DNA of 64,000 nucleotides from Paraescarpia echinospica (GCA_020002185.1 CM034534.1:60067050-60131049), one strand, 5' to 3'. Shown: positions 45,836 to 58,649, counted from the stretch's first letter. Program-made: numbers and translations. Notes: generated from the letters alone by a model not told the origin.

Positions 45836-47212
45836 ATGTATAAAACAAATGTTGATGTAACGGGTCACTGTTCAATGTTTACACTGCTGCAGGTGAAAGC
45901 GGCAGTGATGGAATCACGACTACTTCACATAAAGACAAGCAGAGGTCTCCACCGGGCATGTAAAACGTTCCTTGGTGTGTGTTTTCGTCGACTGGTTGCT
46001 AGCGTAAGAAGATGGAAGTCGTTTGTTTTCCTCTACCTCTTCGTGTTCCTTGTGGTGTTGCCGCTGATGTGCCACGACATGCCAGACTCGATTTACTTCC
46101 ACAAAAGTGGAAGCCTGGAGGAAGTCCAACGTCGGATACAACATGCCAATGACGCAAGACTCAACTGGTCTCTGAACTATCTGGCAATGATCAACCGCAC
46201 AAGATACATCCCTGAAGCCAGTATAGCATATAGGAAAGATTCACATGTTGACATTGCAATCACGATTGTGACAGTGTCACGAAACCGACAACTGGTTGAC
46301 AGCTACAAACCACGATATCTGTCACAGATTGTCGCCAGACTTCTTGCGTACTGGCATGATGCCAAAGTGCAGGGATTTCGCTATAATATCTCGTTATCCA
46401 TCTGCAATGTCGACGCAGATCCGGATTCATACGTAGAAGCTCAGCAACTCTCCGGTGTCATAGGCATTTTCAACCGGTTTAAAAAAAGATATGTTAGTTT
46501 GAAGTTCAATCGCGAGAAAGAAAAGGAAGATTATGTGTTTTGTATAAATCAGACCCTTGGTATTTATGACCCACGATTTGTGTTTATCATAGAAGACGAT
46601 GCGCTTCCGACACAGAGCATGTTTCCTACCCTACAGCATGTCATTGGAAGGCATCTCGATAGAAAACTAATTCAGGGTCGCCTGGTGGAAAATAATGATG
46701 ACGTCACATACGTGAAGTTTTTCCATCCAAAATGGCTGCTCGGTTACGAAAGCATCGAACCTGAGCGAATCCCTGGACTTCTTGCATTTGGTAGCGTCTG
46801 TGGCACGTTATTGTTACTTGTATATTGGTATTTAAAACCAGGCTGCAGTGGATCTGACCTGTACATTACGTGGTTCCTTCTGATTGCTTGTGTTATACTG
46901 GTTGCCATGGCAATAGGCCGAGGCAATTTGGTGCAGTTCAGAAGTTTATTTGGACCGGAATTCTACAGCTATGTTCCTGCACCGAGCTGTTGTACCCCAG
47001 CGATGTTATTCCCGAAGCGAGGTGCGTCTCAAGTGATTAACTACCTCAGTCAAGTTAAATGTTCACAATACATGGGCAAGGACTCGATTATGGAGCAGTT
47101 ACTGCGGACGTTTGGCAAGAAAGCCTACCTAGTCGAGCCAAATACATTTACGCATATCGGCTACTATTCGGCTCTACATAACAATTTTGTGAACCCATGG
47201 AAACTAGAGTAA
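45836..47212 (+). CDS. PGAP4: PGAP4-like GPI GalNAc transferase, diverged copy c
   Basis: A 458-codon frame with about 51 differences from copies a and b over the shared last 408 residues (~87% identity), and an almost unrelated first 50. The EDD motif (253-255), the signal-anchor and the central transmembrane pair are conserved, so it is probably active. The likely start is Met25 (45908, MESRLLHIK): the sequence upstream contains the same acceptor-like CTGCAG as copy a and runs into a MITE. A stretch from the signal-anchor through SGSLEEVQ is identical to copies a and b even at silent sites, suggesting gene conversion. AATAAA at 47233-47238 is a possible polyadenylation signal. There is no Penelope-like insertion here, so this is the undisturbed 3' arrangement. 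Confidence 0.9.
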   Translation: MYKTNVDVTGHCSMFTLLQVKAAVMESRLLHIKTSRGLHRACKTFLGVCFRRLVASVRRWKSFVFLYLFVFLVVLPLMCHDMPDSIYFHKSGSLEEVQRRIQHANDARLNWSLNYLAMINRTRYIPEASIAYRKDSHVDIAITIVTVSRNRQLVDSYKPRYLSQIVARLLAYWHDAKVQGFRYNISLSICNVDADPDSYVEAQQLSGVIGIFNRFKKRYVSLKFNREKEKEDYVFCINQTLGIYDPRFVFIIEDDALPTQSMFPTLQHVIGRHLDRKLIQGRLVENNDDVTYVKFFHPKWLLGYESIEPERIPGLLAFGSVCGTLLLLVYWYLKPGCSGSDLYITWFLLIACVILVAMAIGRGNLVQFRSLFGPEFYSYVPAPSCCTPAMLFPKRGASQVINYLSQVKCSQYMGKDSIMEQLLRTFGKKAYLVEPNTFTHIGYYSALHNNFVNPWKLE

Positions 47213-47789
47213 GTTTGTTTTCATTTAGGTGAAATAAAGGTATTGCAAGTGCTTGCAAACTAATTGATATGTTGTCTATCTTCCCCTACAACATACACAA
47301 TTTATGTAAATGCATTAAATATGTTGTGAATACATTAGTACCTGTCTTAGGCGTCCACACCTTTCAATTCAAATACGTTTATTGTATCTCATGGGGAAGT
47401 TCTCTTGTAGTGTTCGCTATTAAGAAAGCATTAAATAAACGTGTAACTGAGAACACTGACCGCACAGACACACACCATCGATCTATAGATAAATACTCAT
47501 GGTATAGTATAGTTGTAAAAGAGTACGATAAAACAAATACTAAGAATCACCAATCAGTATAAGTCACAACCATCAAAAGCTGGGGAAATAAGTTATACAC
47601 CGCAAGTAGCCCTTACACGCACGCACGCACGCACCATTTACAAGATCACGGCCATCAATATAAAAAACCGATCAAATAAGTTATCCACCACATAGCTATT
47701 TCTTGCACACATACACGCACACCTTATCCTGCCTACATCATGCCTGGTCTTATCCTCATGCACCAATCAGTGCAAGGCCATAGTGGTCT
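47213..47789. other. PGAP4-c 3' flank
   Basis: A 97-aa frame (47269-47562) is unlikely to be a gene; part of it (about 47365-47410) reads in reverse like the 3' tail of a SINE/LINE (AATAAACGTATTTGAATTG). A GCAC microsatellite lies at 47617-47633. Confidence 0.4.
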
Positions 47790-47862
47790 TCTGTAGTGGC
47801 GCAGTGGATAGAACACCGGACTCTCAATCGGGAGAACCCGGGTTCGACTCCTGTGCCGCGCA
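47790..47862 (+). other. tRNA-like SINE head
   Basis: A box TGGCGCAGTGG (47797-47807) and B box GGTTCGACTCC (47841-47851) at tRNA spacing, with a weak T-arm. Acceptor strands do not pair, so it is more likely a tRNA-derived SINE promoter than a working tRNA. Confidence 0.45.
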
Positions 47863-50800
47863 TGTTGAATCTTGAGCAAGTTCGTTCACGAATTTAATAA
47901 AAAAGAAAACATTTCGCGGCAGATGGATATCATCTATATGCAGTGTTTGACGTAAGGCTCAAAGTGTCCAGGGCCAACCTGGATGTCGCGGGCCTGACAC
48001 AAGATTTGAAGGCCCGGGAATCCCAGCAGTCAAACCGCTACAGTCATCTGAAAATGTTAATGATGTATATACAGTATATATTCACTTGATATATATATAT
48101 ATATATACATAATTAAAATTCACAGATTGTCATTGCTCCTATAGTGAGGGAATAAAGCCACTGTTGGTTGATTAGCCCTCAAAATACATGTAATACATAT
48201 GTAAATTACAATAACAGTTTGTGTAATTGAAGAACGAAGAAAAACAGCAACATAAATCACAGCAGTACTGTGTCAAGTTGGCAGAATCAAAGATACAACT
48301 TTATAACAAATATAACTTGCTTGCAATAAACAACAACACAAACATGTGATTAGCCAAAACATTTTGTATTCAAGACAAGTGGACATCTTAAAGCTATAAT
48401 ACACAAGGTAACTAATTATAGTAATACGACTATAATACAGTGTATACAAACATAAATGTTGGTGTAGAATTACTGGTAAGTTTAATTACTACAGGTAGTG
48501 TAGACAATGTACTTATCAATGACTGTCTAGCCATGCCAGATGGAAACTAGGATACCCTCCTTTAAATTGTAATCCTAAACACAACACGCCCTGCAATTAC
48601 CAGAGGATCAGGCTTATAGTAAGAACCTGTATTTAAGAACCAGTAGGAAGCTATGGTTTAAGTTACATCGAGCCAAACTAATTTTTATGAATGTCCCTAC
48701 TTTCAAAGACCAAGAAGCCTTTTTCAGTGAACAAACTGAGTGGTCGGCGTTACCCAGGTGCTACATGCAATGCTGTAATTGTCGACAGCAGAAATTAAGT
48801 GGTCAGCAGGAACATGTTTAAAGTTCAAAATACTGCAATTGTGACAATTGGTTTCTTACTCCGGGGGTGGGTGAAAGCTAGCTCTCAAGTAATCCTGTAT
48901 AATTACTAAGCGGGTGAAAAGGTACATATGCACATACATTTTTCACCCCTGTGTATTCATTCTACATCCAGGGGTGGTAAGACTACAAGATTACAAATGG
49001 CGATCACGTAGAACAGTTATAACAGTAGTGATGCTTCCAGGCAACATGAACCTTAGAAAGATAATACTCACAGTGCGTGTCTTGTGAGACACAACTAAAT
49101 GCATCGCCCTACTGTCATAGAGAGAACTTATCTGTCCCAAGATATAAACAAGCATGTTGACAACAAACTCAGCAATACTGAGAGTAACTTTGGTGGCACA
49201 TCTACAAATTGGCAGGCTACTAACATAGTAGAAACACGACCTTGTCTATACCTTGTTTAATGATATTTTTATATGCTAATTTACTAGAATAAATATTGAA
49301 GGTATACTGTCTGCCATGGCATTTGATGAGCCTGAAATATTGTGGTAATTTGAATAGTGCACCTATCAAATAGAGTACAAAACACTCAAACTGCGGTAGT
49401 GGAGGCAGGTAGGATTAACCGCAAGAGCATGGTATTGCTTGATGGTGGGCATGCTCAATGAATTCCGATAATCAACACTGCAAGTGTTATGAAGATTAAG
49501 ATAGCCTTCACATTAATCATTGATTTCAAAATGGCAACAACTCAATCAACTTTATCAACCAAACATGGCAACCATGACACTACCACACATAGCCATGGAC
49601 AAAATTGGACAGACATGCATTTTTCAATTGTAACACACAACTGTTATTGTTTGATAATAATAATCAATGCGGTGTGACTTTTACTTGCAGATGCTGACCA
49701 GTGAAGTGGTAATATTTGTTACTTTCAGATCCTGCACAAAGGTGATATAATATCTAGAATAGGGCTATCTCAATAATTCCCTGCTACCCATCTGCACACA
49801 CTAATAATCTCTGTTAATCTCTCACACTAATCTCTGATATGCATAATACTGCAAGCAACTGGAAGGTAATCAACTACATCAATCATTATGATTGTATATA
49901 TAATTATGTAAGGTTAGTATAAACAAACTATATATAAAACATATAAATAACAGCTTAACATAATAAATGTATGCAAACTGAAAATTCTTTGTCTAATCAT
50001 CTCTGTTCAAACAACAAATTAAGTATTCTAATAAACTGAACTTGTTTAGGCCTCTCGTAAAGGTTTGTGTTTCTGGTTACACGCCGTCACATTTCTGGGT
50101 AGGACAGATGACAAAAATCATGAAGAGATATTTTAATAAATAGCATTTGAATGTTTTCTTGATAACCTGTTGTTGCAAAGATGGCATCCGTGATTTCTTA
50201 AGACGAATATGAGAAAACATATTTCTGGTGTATTAATAGCTCGAGATTGGTTCAGGCAGCAAAGATTTGTGTTTTTCTTGTGCAACAATGTATACACAGT
50301 CTCTCATATTTTGTATTTTCCTTGACATGTTTAAGAACTTGTAGGGTACATTTAACAGGGTTGTTGGGTAACCAGAAAGACAAATGTTATTCTGAAAGAC
50401 CTTATACAACATCGCCATGGTTTTCACGTTCTGTGTATATCTTTTTTTAAGTTAATGCAAGGAGCCTATTTTTATAGAAGCATAAAATATGACTAGAGAT
50501 GTGATTGACAACTGCCACAAACTTGTTTTTATTCTCATAAAATATTTAATATTGTTATCACGTTATGTAGATTTTAGATTAATTCATTATATCTGTATAT
50601 TTTGGAGTCATATTCTCTGATCAATAGCAACATTATTTAGAATAGTTTGTGATGGTAAATCAATCAATACATTATTTCTTTATATTCTGGAGACGTACTC
50701 TCTGAACAATACCAACATTATTAAGTTTTAGAGAACCAGTTTGTGGCTTGATTATAATTGAAATGAAATGTTGAGAATGTTAAAACATCCCAAACTATGC

Positions 50801-51163
50801 AAGGTACCAACTAAATAATCTCAGTTATTTCACAATAGTCAAGGATTTTTCAATCAGTTGTTACAGTCGTTCATAATGAACTGTAACAACATATTCCAAT
50901 TTCACATGACAGTTGTATATAAACTCAATACACAGCCTTTCAACCTTTTCACATGATGATTACAGTACATAAACAAAATTATTTGATGACCATTTTAACA
51001 GGCCAAATCTATACCAAATGTAATTAAGAAAATTACATGGTGGCTGTATATCAATTAAATGTAATTTTTTTAACCATTTTATATTATTGTAAAGTATCTC
51101 AACTAAGTATCAGGACAACCATGCATTCTGATTGATGATTGTCTATCCAATCATGTTCTATAA
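47863..51163. other. long gene-poor AT-rich region
   Basis: Open frames do not exceed 70 aa and none resembles a family. Contains a TA microsatellite at 48086-48107. I see no gene. Confidence 0.45.
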
Positions 51164-51908
51164 TTTTACACAATGATTCAATACCAACTTGATGTAAGAA
51201 TTTTCAATAATTGTAAGTAATGATATAACACCAACTTGATGTAAGGATTTTCAATAATTGTACGTAATGATATAATACCAACTTGATGTAAGGATTTTCA
51301 ATAATTGTACATAATGATATAACACCAACTTGATGTAAGAATTTTCAATAATTGTAAGTAATGATATAACACCAACTTGATGTAAGGATTTTCAATAATT
51401 GTACGTAATAATATAATACCAACTTGATGTAAGGATTTTCAATAATTGTACATAATGATATAACACCAACTTGATGAAAGGATTTTCAATAATTGTAAGT
51501 AATGATATAACACCAACTTGATGTAAGGATTTTCAATAATTGTACGAAATGATATAACACCAACTTGATGTAAGGATTTTCAATAATTGTACATAATGAT
51601 ATAACACCAACTTGATGAAAGGATTTTCAATAATTGTAAGTAATGATATAACACCAACTTGATGTAAGGATTTTCAATAATTGTACGAAATGATATAACA
51701 CCAACTTGATGTAAGGATTTTCAATAATTGTACATAATGATATAACACCAACTTGATGAAAGGATTTTCAATAATTGTAAGTAATGATATAACACCAACT
51801 TGATGTAAGGATTTTCAATAATTGTACGTAATGATATAACACCAACTTGATGTAAGGATTTTCAATAATTGTACGTAATGATATAACACCAACTTGATGT
51901 AAGGATTT
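51164..51908. repeat. 47-bp minisatellite with trimeric higher-order structure
   Basis: About 16 head-to-tail copies of a 47-bp unit (ATGATATAACACCAACTTGA, then TGTAAGGATTTTCAATAATT). Three unit types alternate by the bases after AATTGTA: AGT, CGT/CGA and CAT. They recur in the order A-B-C four times, giving a 141-bp higher-order period, then A-B-B at the right end. Confidence 0.9.
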
Positions 51909-53554
51909 TAAATCCTTTTACGTGAACATCAACTCAATGTTGGGCTGCTTCACATCCAAACTAATTCAATACTGTAACTTATCCTTATATGGAGTCTTAA
52001 TGACTCTGTAGTCTGTATGGACATTGGACACATTTCAGTGGACTCTCGCTGGCTAATGAAGACTCCTAATATAAGGAACGTCTGTTTAAATCAATATTTT
52101 CTGTTCCGTTACCTGAAATGAACAAGGGATGGTAAATACTAACAGGATGCTCACTTAATCAGCCACATGGAGTGTGGGAACCATTCAACTTCAAAGGTAT
52201 TTACTAGCAGATGTGTCTCCCTCCACAATAAGTGCCAACTGTTATTGTTTACTAGAACGTGATTGTTTTTACAAGTTGATAATTTTGTGGGTGCAACATT
52301 CAAATATTGAACAATGTTTTAAATGCAATTTGGCAAGCAGCATGACATCGTCATTTATTTTAGTATTAAGACTATTATGTTATAACATAAGGAACATATA
52401 ACCACAGTTTAATGGGAATAACTTAGAAATCCCCATTCAAGCCTGCATTTTTAATTTACCCATGGATATAAGAACACTGGATATAAGGAACAGTTTACCC
52501 AAGTCCCAACCAGTTCCTTATAGCAAGAGTACACTGACTGTAAGTCCACCGGATAACTTCTTCTGACTCAATATTTGATCCCATTCCACGTTTGTATTAA
52601 TCACCAGGAAGAGACGAATGATGCATTAGTACTAGCGTGACACAATGAACATCATTTCAACAGTGCCACTCCTATGTTAGGCGTGGACATCATAAATCTG
52701 CAAAATCCCCCAAAAACAAAGCAATACAACAGCGCCACCTATCGAGTGAAAGACATACTAATGCACATTGATGCTATTTTGGATATCAGAACTGGCCGGA
52801 CAGTGTGGTAAGTATATATGCAACAATATCATGAACGTTGAACCCGGCGAGTATCGGCAGTGGTTTTGGAAACTATTTTAGATTACTCACAACCGCAAGC
52901 CCTGTACTACGTATTGTTGGGGTGGATGGTGGTTTCCAAACAAAACATATTTTTCTAGATTTTGCGAACTTACGAGACCACACCTTAATTAGCTAAAACA
53001 CTAAATAAGTGGAAGACGTGGATAATCTCTACAAAAACAATAAAACAGCAGATAAATAATTGTATATTTTGTTAAGTGTAAATCATAAAAAGACTGCATT
53101 TTCACTGACACTGTACTGACCTTCTATGGGGTGCAACACTGCTGCCACCTACACAAAACATGGTGCTGCCACCTATGCAACATGGTGCTGCCACCTACTA
53201 CACAGACATAACATTACGTAAGTGTCATGTTCTGAACATTAAAACGTCCCTGTCGTCCTGAAGTGACAGTGAACAACTAAAGGAACAAGTTATCCTAGAG
53301 CAGTTAGAAAACAAACTTTAAAATTAATACTTTTAGACTAGATTTGGTGCATACAATGCTAAGTTTTATACAAACTAATAGTCGTATAGATTTGCCTATG
53401 TTCACCTCAGTGATACAGTCACCTCGCAATTAAGGTCACCTGAGGAGAGTCCCAACTTATTTCTGTAACAGCAAAGTTTAGGAAATTAGTCCTGCTAAAA
53501 AGGTCACCTCCCTATTCAGGTCACTTTGGCCCAGTCTCACGCGTGACTTTAATA
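51909..53554. other. intergenic, no gene seen
   Basis: No supported coding. A small cluster of three copies of a block containing GCTGCCACCTA occurs at about 53130-53200. Confidence 0.45.
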
Positions 53555-54682
53555 GCGAGTGTATTTGTTGTAAGTTTCCCCTGTAGATACATATACAGTG
53601 TATTTGTTGTAAGTTTCCCCTGTAGATACATATACAGTGTATTTGCTGTAAGTTTCCCCTGTAGATACGTATACAGTGTATTTGTTGTAAGTTTCCCCTG
53701 TAGATACATATACAGTGTATTTGTTGTAAGTTTCCCCTGTAGATACGTATACAGTGTATTTGTTGTAAGTTTCCCCTGTAGATACGTATACAGTGTATTT
53801 GTTGTAAGTTTCCCCTGTAGATACGTATAGTGTATTTGTTGTAAGTTTCCCCTGTAGATACGTATACAGTGTATTTGTTGTAAGTTTCCCCTGTAGATAC
53901 ATATACAGTGTATTTGTTGTAAGTTTCCCCTGTAGATACATATACAGTGTATTTGTTGTAAGTTTCCCCTGTAGATACGTATACAGTGTATTTGTTGTAA
54001 GTTTCCCCTGTAGATACGTATACAGTGTATTTGTTGTAAGTTTCCCCTGTAGATACGTATACAGTGTATTTGTTGTAAGTTTCCCCTGTAGATACATATA
54101 CAGTGTATTTGTTGTAAGTTTCCCCTGTAGATACATATACAGTGTATTTGTTGTAAGTTTCCCCTGTAGATACATATACAGTGTATTTGTTGTAAGTTTC
54201 CCCTGTAGATACATACACAGTGTATTTGTTGTAAGTTTCCCCTGTAGATACATACACAGTGTATTTGTTGTAAGTTTCCCCTGTAGATACGTATACAGTG
54301 TATTTGTTGTAAGTTTCCCCTGTAGATACGTATACAGTGTATTTGTTGTAAGTTTCCCCTGTAGACACGTATACAGTGTATTTGTTGTAAGTTTCCCCTG
54401 TAGATACTGTAGATACATATACAGTGTATTTGTTGTAAGTTTCCCCTGTAGATACATATACAGTGTATTTGTTGTAAGTTTCCCCTGTAGATACATATAC
54501 AGTGTATTTGTTGTAAGTTTCCCCTGTAGATACGTATACAGTGTATTTGTTGTAAGTTTCCCCTGTAGATACATATACAGTGTATTTGTTGTAAGTTTCC
54601 CCTGTAGATACATATACAGTGAATTTGCTGTAAGTTTCCCCTGTAGATACATATACAGTGTATTTGCTGTAAGTTTTGCATG
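53555..54682. repeat. 39-bp minisatellite, open in all three minus-strand frames
   Basis: About 29 copies of a 39-bp unit (TGTATTTGTTGTAAGTTTCC, then CCTGTAGATACATATACAG). Because 39 is divisible by 3 and the unit has no minus-strand stop, three overlapping 395-424-codon frames arise; they are artefacts. One unit near 53828 lacks 2 bp and one near 54405 carries a 9-bp partial repeat. Confidence 0.95.
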
Positions 54683-55065
54683 ATGGAAACAACCTGTTTG
54701 CAACCATGTTCCCAATCCATATGCATGGTCCCCCACATTTTCTTTACAAGCAACTGCAGAGTGAGAGAATTATGCAAAAATACAGATGTGGACATGCTGC
54801 TGGCAGATTTGTATCGCCATTCTGCTCGTGCATAGCATCAAGCAGCTGCTTTGACATGGAATAACGAATCACTTTGGAGAGTACCATGGGCTGACACCAG
54901 ATGGCGGCACCAAACAATTAGCCAGCAGCTGAAGTAAACAGTCGACATTACATTTCGAATCACCCTCCATCTGCTGCTATGATAATGTTCCGTGTTTCCG
55001 GTCACTGGATATTTCTCACAAGGCAGTTGGTATAACCTGGATCTTTATCAAGTTTTTATCTGACT
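54683..55065. other. intergenic, no gene seen
   Basis: Unique sequence between the minisatellite and the acidic exon, with no recognised feature. Confidence 0.4.
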
Positions 55066-55401
55066 TCAGGATTCTTTTGACTCGTCATGACATGACATAT
55101 TGTCATCATTGTCATTACTGTCATTACTATCATTAGAATCATTGTCGTCATCGCATGTAGAGAAATCAGCAGTATCGGACGAGGTCTCTGAATAATCAAA
55201 ATCCAGTTCTGCTTCGAGTTCATGTGGATCAAGCATGCTCGTAGAGTCATCCGAGCCATCAAGTTCTTCATTAGGTGAAATTCTGTCGCAATCTGACGGA
55301 ACATAATCCGACGCACTGCTGTCGTCGTCAGCGTCGGAATCGCTGTCACCAATGTACGACAAAAGGTGTGTCGGCTTAGTACGTCTTCTCGTGCTCGTGT
55401 G
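55066..55401 (-). CDS. putative terminal exon, acidic Asp/Ser-rich protein
   Basis: A minus-strand exon beginning right after a strong acceptor (GATTGTTTTCAG) in phase 0 and ending at a stop at 55066-55068. It encodes ~111 residues: a basic start (HTSTRRRTKPTHLL), then acidic runs (IGDSDSDADDDSSASDYVPS), DPHELEAELDFDYSE and a Asn-Asp-Ser repeat near the end. No upstream exon was located. The composition resembles acidic linkers in repeat-borne invertebrate proteins, including the one in the Kolobok-like element here, but I cannot name a family. It is either the end of a real gene or a transposon fragment. Confidence 0.4.
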   Translation of the reverse strand, partial: HTSTRRRTKPTHLLSYIGDSDSDADDDSSASDYVPSDCDRISPNEELDGSDDSTSMLDPHELEAELDFDYSETSSDTADFSTCDDDNDSNDSNDSNDNDDNMSCHDESKES

Positions 55402-56430
55402 CTGAAAACAATCGATAAACAATGTTAAATTTACCTCAGTGGAGAATGATATGTACATCTAATGACGTTTGAATTAGACTGTGTTCACAATTCACTTAGC
55501 CAATTAATGCCTAATTGTGAATAAAATTTGCTAATGTCAAAATATGTAGTGTGTGAATAGTTGTATTTGCAGTTAATATTGTTGAAAGAATTGACTTCAA
55601 TCATTAGGTTTGTTCAACAGTGAAATTGGGTACCCTCCAGACGATATTTAGACACTTCCTTTTTAGGTCAGGGCAAGGATGAGGGCAAGTACTCGTATTT
55701 AAGTAATTTTTTTTTCAGTACAGTTGTACTTACCAAAATATTAATCATGCTTCAAGTACAAATCAAGTACTGTACATAACAAATACAAAAGTTTAGGAAA
55801 CACAATGACACTTCTCCACTTTATTGCATGCACGCCTCGACATTAACACTGGCATGCTGGCCCCGCGCCTTTTTTGAGGCTGTCGGGCCAGTTCGGGCCA
55901 CCAGTTTTCATATTTTACTGGCCCACCGGGCCACTGGTTTCAATCTGATTGACCACCATTGTGTTTCTGGTAACTCGACCCTACCTAGAAAAACAGGACA
56001 ACCCTATTCGCACAATGGCTATTTTGAAGAACACACAAAAATTTCAAAATATTTAGGGGTAGCAGGTTTGGATGGATTTTTTTTAACGAGATATGGGAAT
56101 TTCATGAATTTTCCACAACATTTGTGTCAATGGAGGGTAAATACGCTGATAAATTTTCAAGAAGATTACTACACAAACTTCAGGAAATGTTATAATGGCC
56201 ACCTATGTAAAATCTAATTTGGTCTTACCCCATAAAACGCTAGTTCATATAATATTCCATAACAGAAAGGAATTTAGAAAAATTGGTTATACTGTCAGAC
56301 ATTTGATAGCATTGCTAAAGACCATGGCGGCGCCAGTGGATCTTGTAATACAGCTGTGCCTTGGGTGGAAACAGAGCAAGATCAAGACTCTGGACAGCAT
56401 TCGCATTGTTGCACATCGACGCATTGTTTA
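55402..56430. other. repeat-rich spacer before the 42-bp array
   Basis: Holds a block at about 55826-55945 (GCCTCGACATTAACACTGGC, GGGCCAGTTCGGGCCACCAG) that recurs inverted at about 62665-62760. The 129-aa frame at 55828-56217 runs through it and is not a credible gene. Confidence 0.45.
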
Positions 56431-57978
56431 CATCAGCATCAGTCATAATAATAACGTGATACACATGGTATCAGTCATTGCCAGTCATAATGATAACGTG
56501 ATACGCATGGTATCGGTCATTGCCAGTCATAATAATAACATGATACACATGGTATCAGTCATTGCCAGTCATAATAATAACGTGATACACATGGTATCGG
56601 TCATTGCCAGTCATAATGATAATGTGATACACATGGTATCGGTCATTGCCAGTCATAATGATAATGTGATACACATGGTATCGGTCATTGCTAGTCATAA
56701 TGATAACGTGATACACATGGTATCGGTCATTGCCAGTCATAATTATATCGTGATACACATGGTATCGGTCATTGCTAGTCATAATGATAACGTGATACAC
56801 ATGGTATCGGTCATTGCCAGCCATAATAATAACATGATACACATGGTATCGGTCATTGCCAGTCATAATAATAACGTGATACACATGGTATCGGTCATTG
56901 CCAGTCATAATGATAACGTGATACACATGGTATCGGTCATTGCCAGTCATAATAATAACGTGATACACATGGTATCGGTCATTGCCAGTCATAATAATAA
57001 CGTGATACACATGGTATCAGTCATTGCCAGTCATAATAATAATGTGATACGCATGGTATCGGTCATTGCCAGTCATAATGATAACGTGATACGCATGGTA
57101 TCGGTCATTGCCAGTCATAATAATAACGTGATACACATGGTATCGGTCATTGCCAGTCATAATAATAACGTGATACACATGGTATCGGTCATTGCCAGTC
57201 ATAATGATAATGTGATACACATGGTATCGGTCATTGCCAGTCATAATGATAATGTGATACACATGGTATCGGTCATTGCCAGTCATAATGATAACGTGAT
57301 ACACATGGTATCGGTCATTGCCAGTCATAATGATATCGTGATACACATGGTATCGGTCATTGCTAGTCATAATGATAACGTGATACACATGGTATCGGTC
57401 ATTGCCAGTCATAATAATAACGTGATACACATGGTATCGGTCATTGCCAGTCATAATAATAACGTGATACACATGGTATCTGTCATTGCCAGTCATAATG
57501 ATAACGTGATACACATGGTATTGGTCATTGCCAGTCATAATGATAATGTGATACACATGGTATCGGTCATTGTCAGTCATAATAATAATAACGTGATACA
57601 CATGGCATTGGTCATTGCCAGTCATAATGATAACGTGATACACATGGTATCAGTCATTGCCAGTCATAATGATAACGTGATACACATGGTATCAGTCATT
57701 GCCAGTCATAATAATAACATGATACACATGGTATCGGTCATTGCCAGCCATAATAATAACATGATACACATGGTATCAGTCATTGCCAGTCATAATAATA
57801 ACATGATACACATGGTATCAGTCATTGCGAGGCATAATAATAACGTAATACACATGGTATCAGTCACTGCCAGTCATAATGATAACGTGATACACATGGT
57901 ATCGGTCACTGCCAGTCATAATGATAATGTGATACACATGGTATCGGTCATTGCCAGTCATAATAATAACGTGATACA
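56431..57978. repeat. 42-bp minisatellite
   Basis: About 37 copies of a 42-bp unit (CATAATGATAACGTGATACA, then CATGGTATCGGTCATTGCCAGT). As 42 is divisible by 3, a 635-codon plus-strand frame (56195-58102) with a 14-aa repeat and matching minus-strand frames appear; I do not regard them as genes. Variant order shows a 14-unit (588-bp) internal duplication. The array is interrupted at 57978 by a LINE and resumes at 62194. Confidence 0.95.
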
Positions 57979-58079
57979 AGATTTAATAAGATTTAACAAG
58001 ATTGCCACCCAGAGAATTAACTCTAGGTGGCTGGTGGACAAGGAAGCGCTTTGGCTTATCGAGAGTCCGACCCTTTTAT

Positions 58080-58649
58080 CTATGTGTGTCCCGCCCGTCT
58101 GAGGTATGTGTCGATTTTATTTTTAAACATATTCACGCTACTAGCACCCACACAATCAGCAGATAATCTGTTCCATTCATTCACAGTCCTTTGTGAAAAT
58201 GAGAACTTTCTTATATCTAATCTACACTGCTCCTTTGCTAATGTAACTTCATGTCCTCTAGTCCTTCTATCTTTCTTAACTGAGAAAAAAATATTTCTAT
58301 CAATATTTTCATAACCATTCATTATTTTAAACACTTCTATCTGATCTCCTCTCAATCTCCTGGTCTCTAGTGTTTTTAAGCCGCATTTTTTTAGGCGTAT
58401 TTCGTATCTAAGATCCCTCAGTTTTGGTATCATTTTAGTTGCTCTCCTCTGTACTCTTTCTAGCATATCTAAGTCCTTCCTGCGATATGGCCTCCATGCT
58501 TGAATACAATATTCTAAATGAGGCCTAACTTTTGTTTTGTACAGTGGTATTATTAGCTCTTTTTCCTTATACATTATGTTCCGCCTAATTAATCCAAGGA
58601 TTTGATTTCCCTTTGAAGCTGGAATTCCGCACTGCTCTAAAACCTTCAT
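58080..58649 (-). pseudogene. LINE ORF2 C-terminal part
   Basis: A 189-aa frame with KVRPHLEYCIQAWRPYRRKD, LERVQRRATKMIP and VNEWNRLSADCVGASSVNMF, the standard C-terminal region downstream of the CR1/jockey reverse transcriptase. It is in a different frame from the RT at 58727-60142, so a frameshift lies near 58650-58740. Confidence 0.85.

Noticed and set aside
47269..47562. 97-aa frame downstream of PGAP4-c
   Set aside because: Overlaps what looks like a reversed SINE/LINE tail and has no domain.
47790..47862. Functional tRNA gene
   Set aside because: A and B boxes are present, but acceptor strands do not pair and the T and anticodon stems are weak.
53555..54682. CRISPR-like array
   Set aside because: Units are contiguous without unique spacers, and the genome is eukaryotic.
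53478..54795. Three overlapping minus-strand reading frames of about 400 codons
   Set aside because: They are produced by a 39-bp minisatellite with no stops; the 13-residue repeats appear in all three frames, so none is a real protein.
56195..58102. 635-codon plus-strand frame with 14-residue repeats
   Set aside because: Follows from the 42-bp minisatellite unit length. The unique N-terminal part has no recognisable domain, and the frame runs into LINE 3' sequence.
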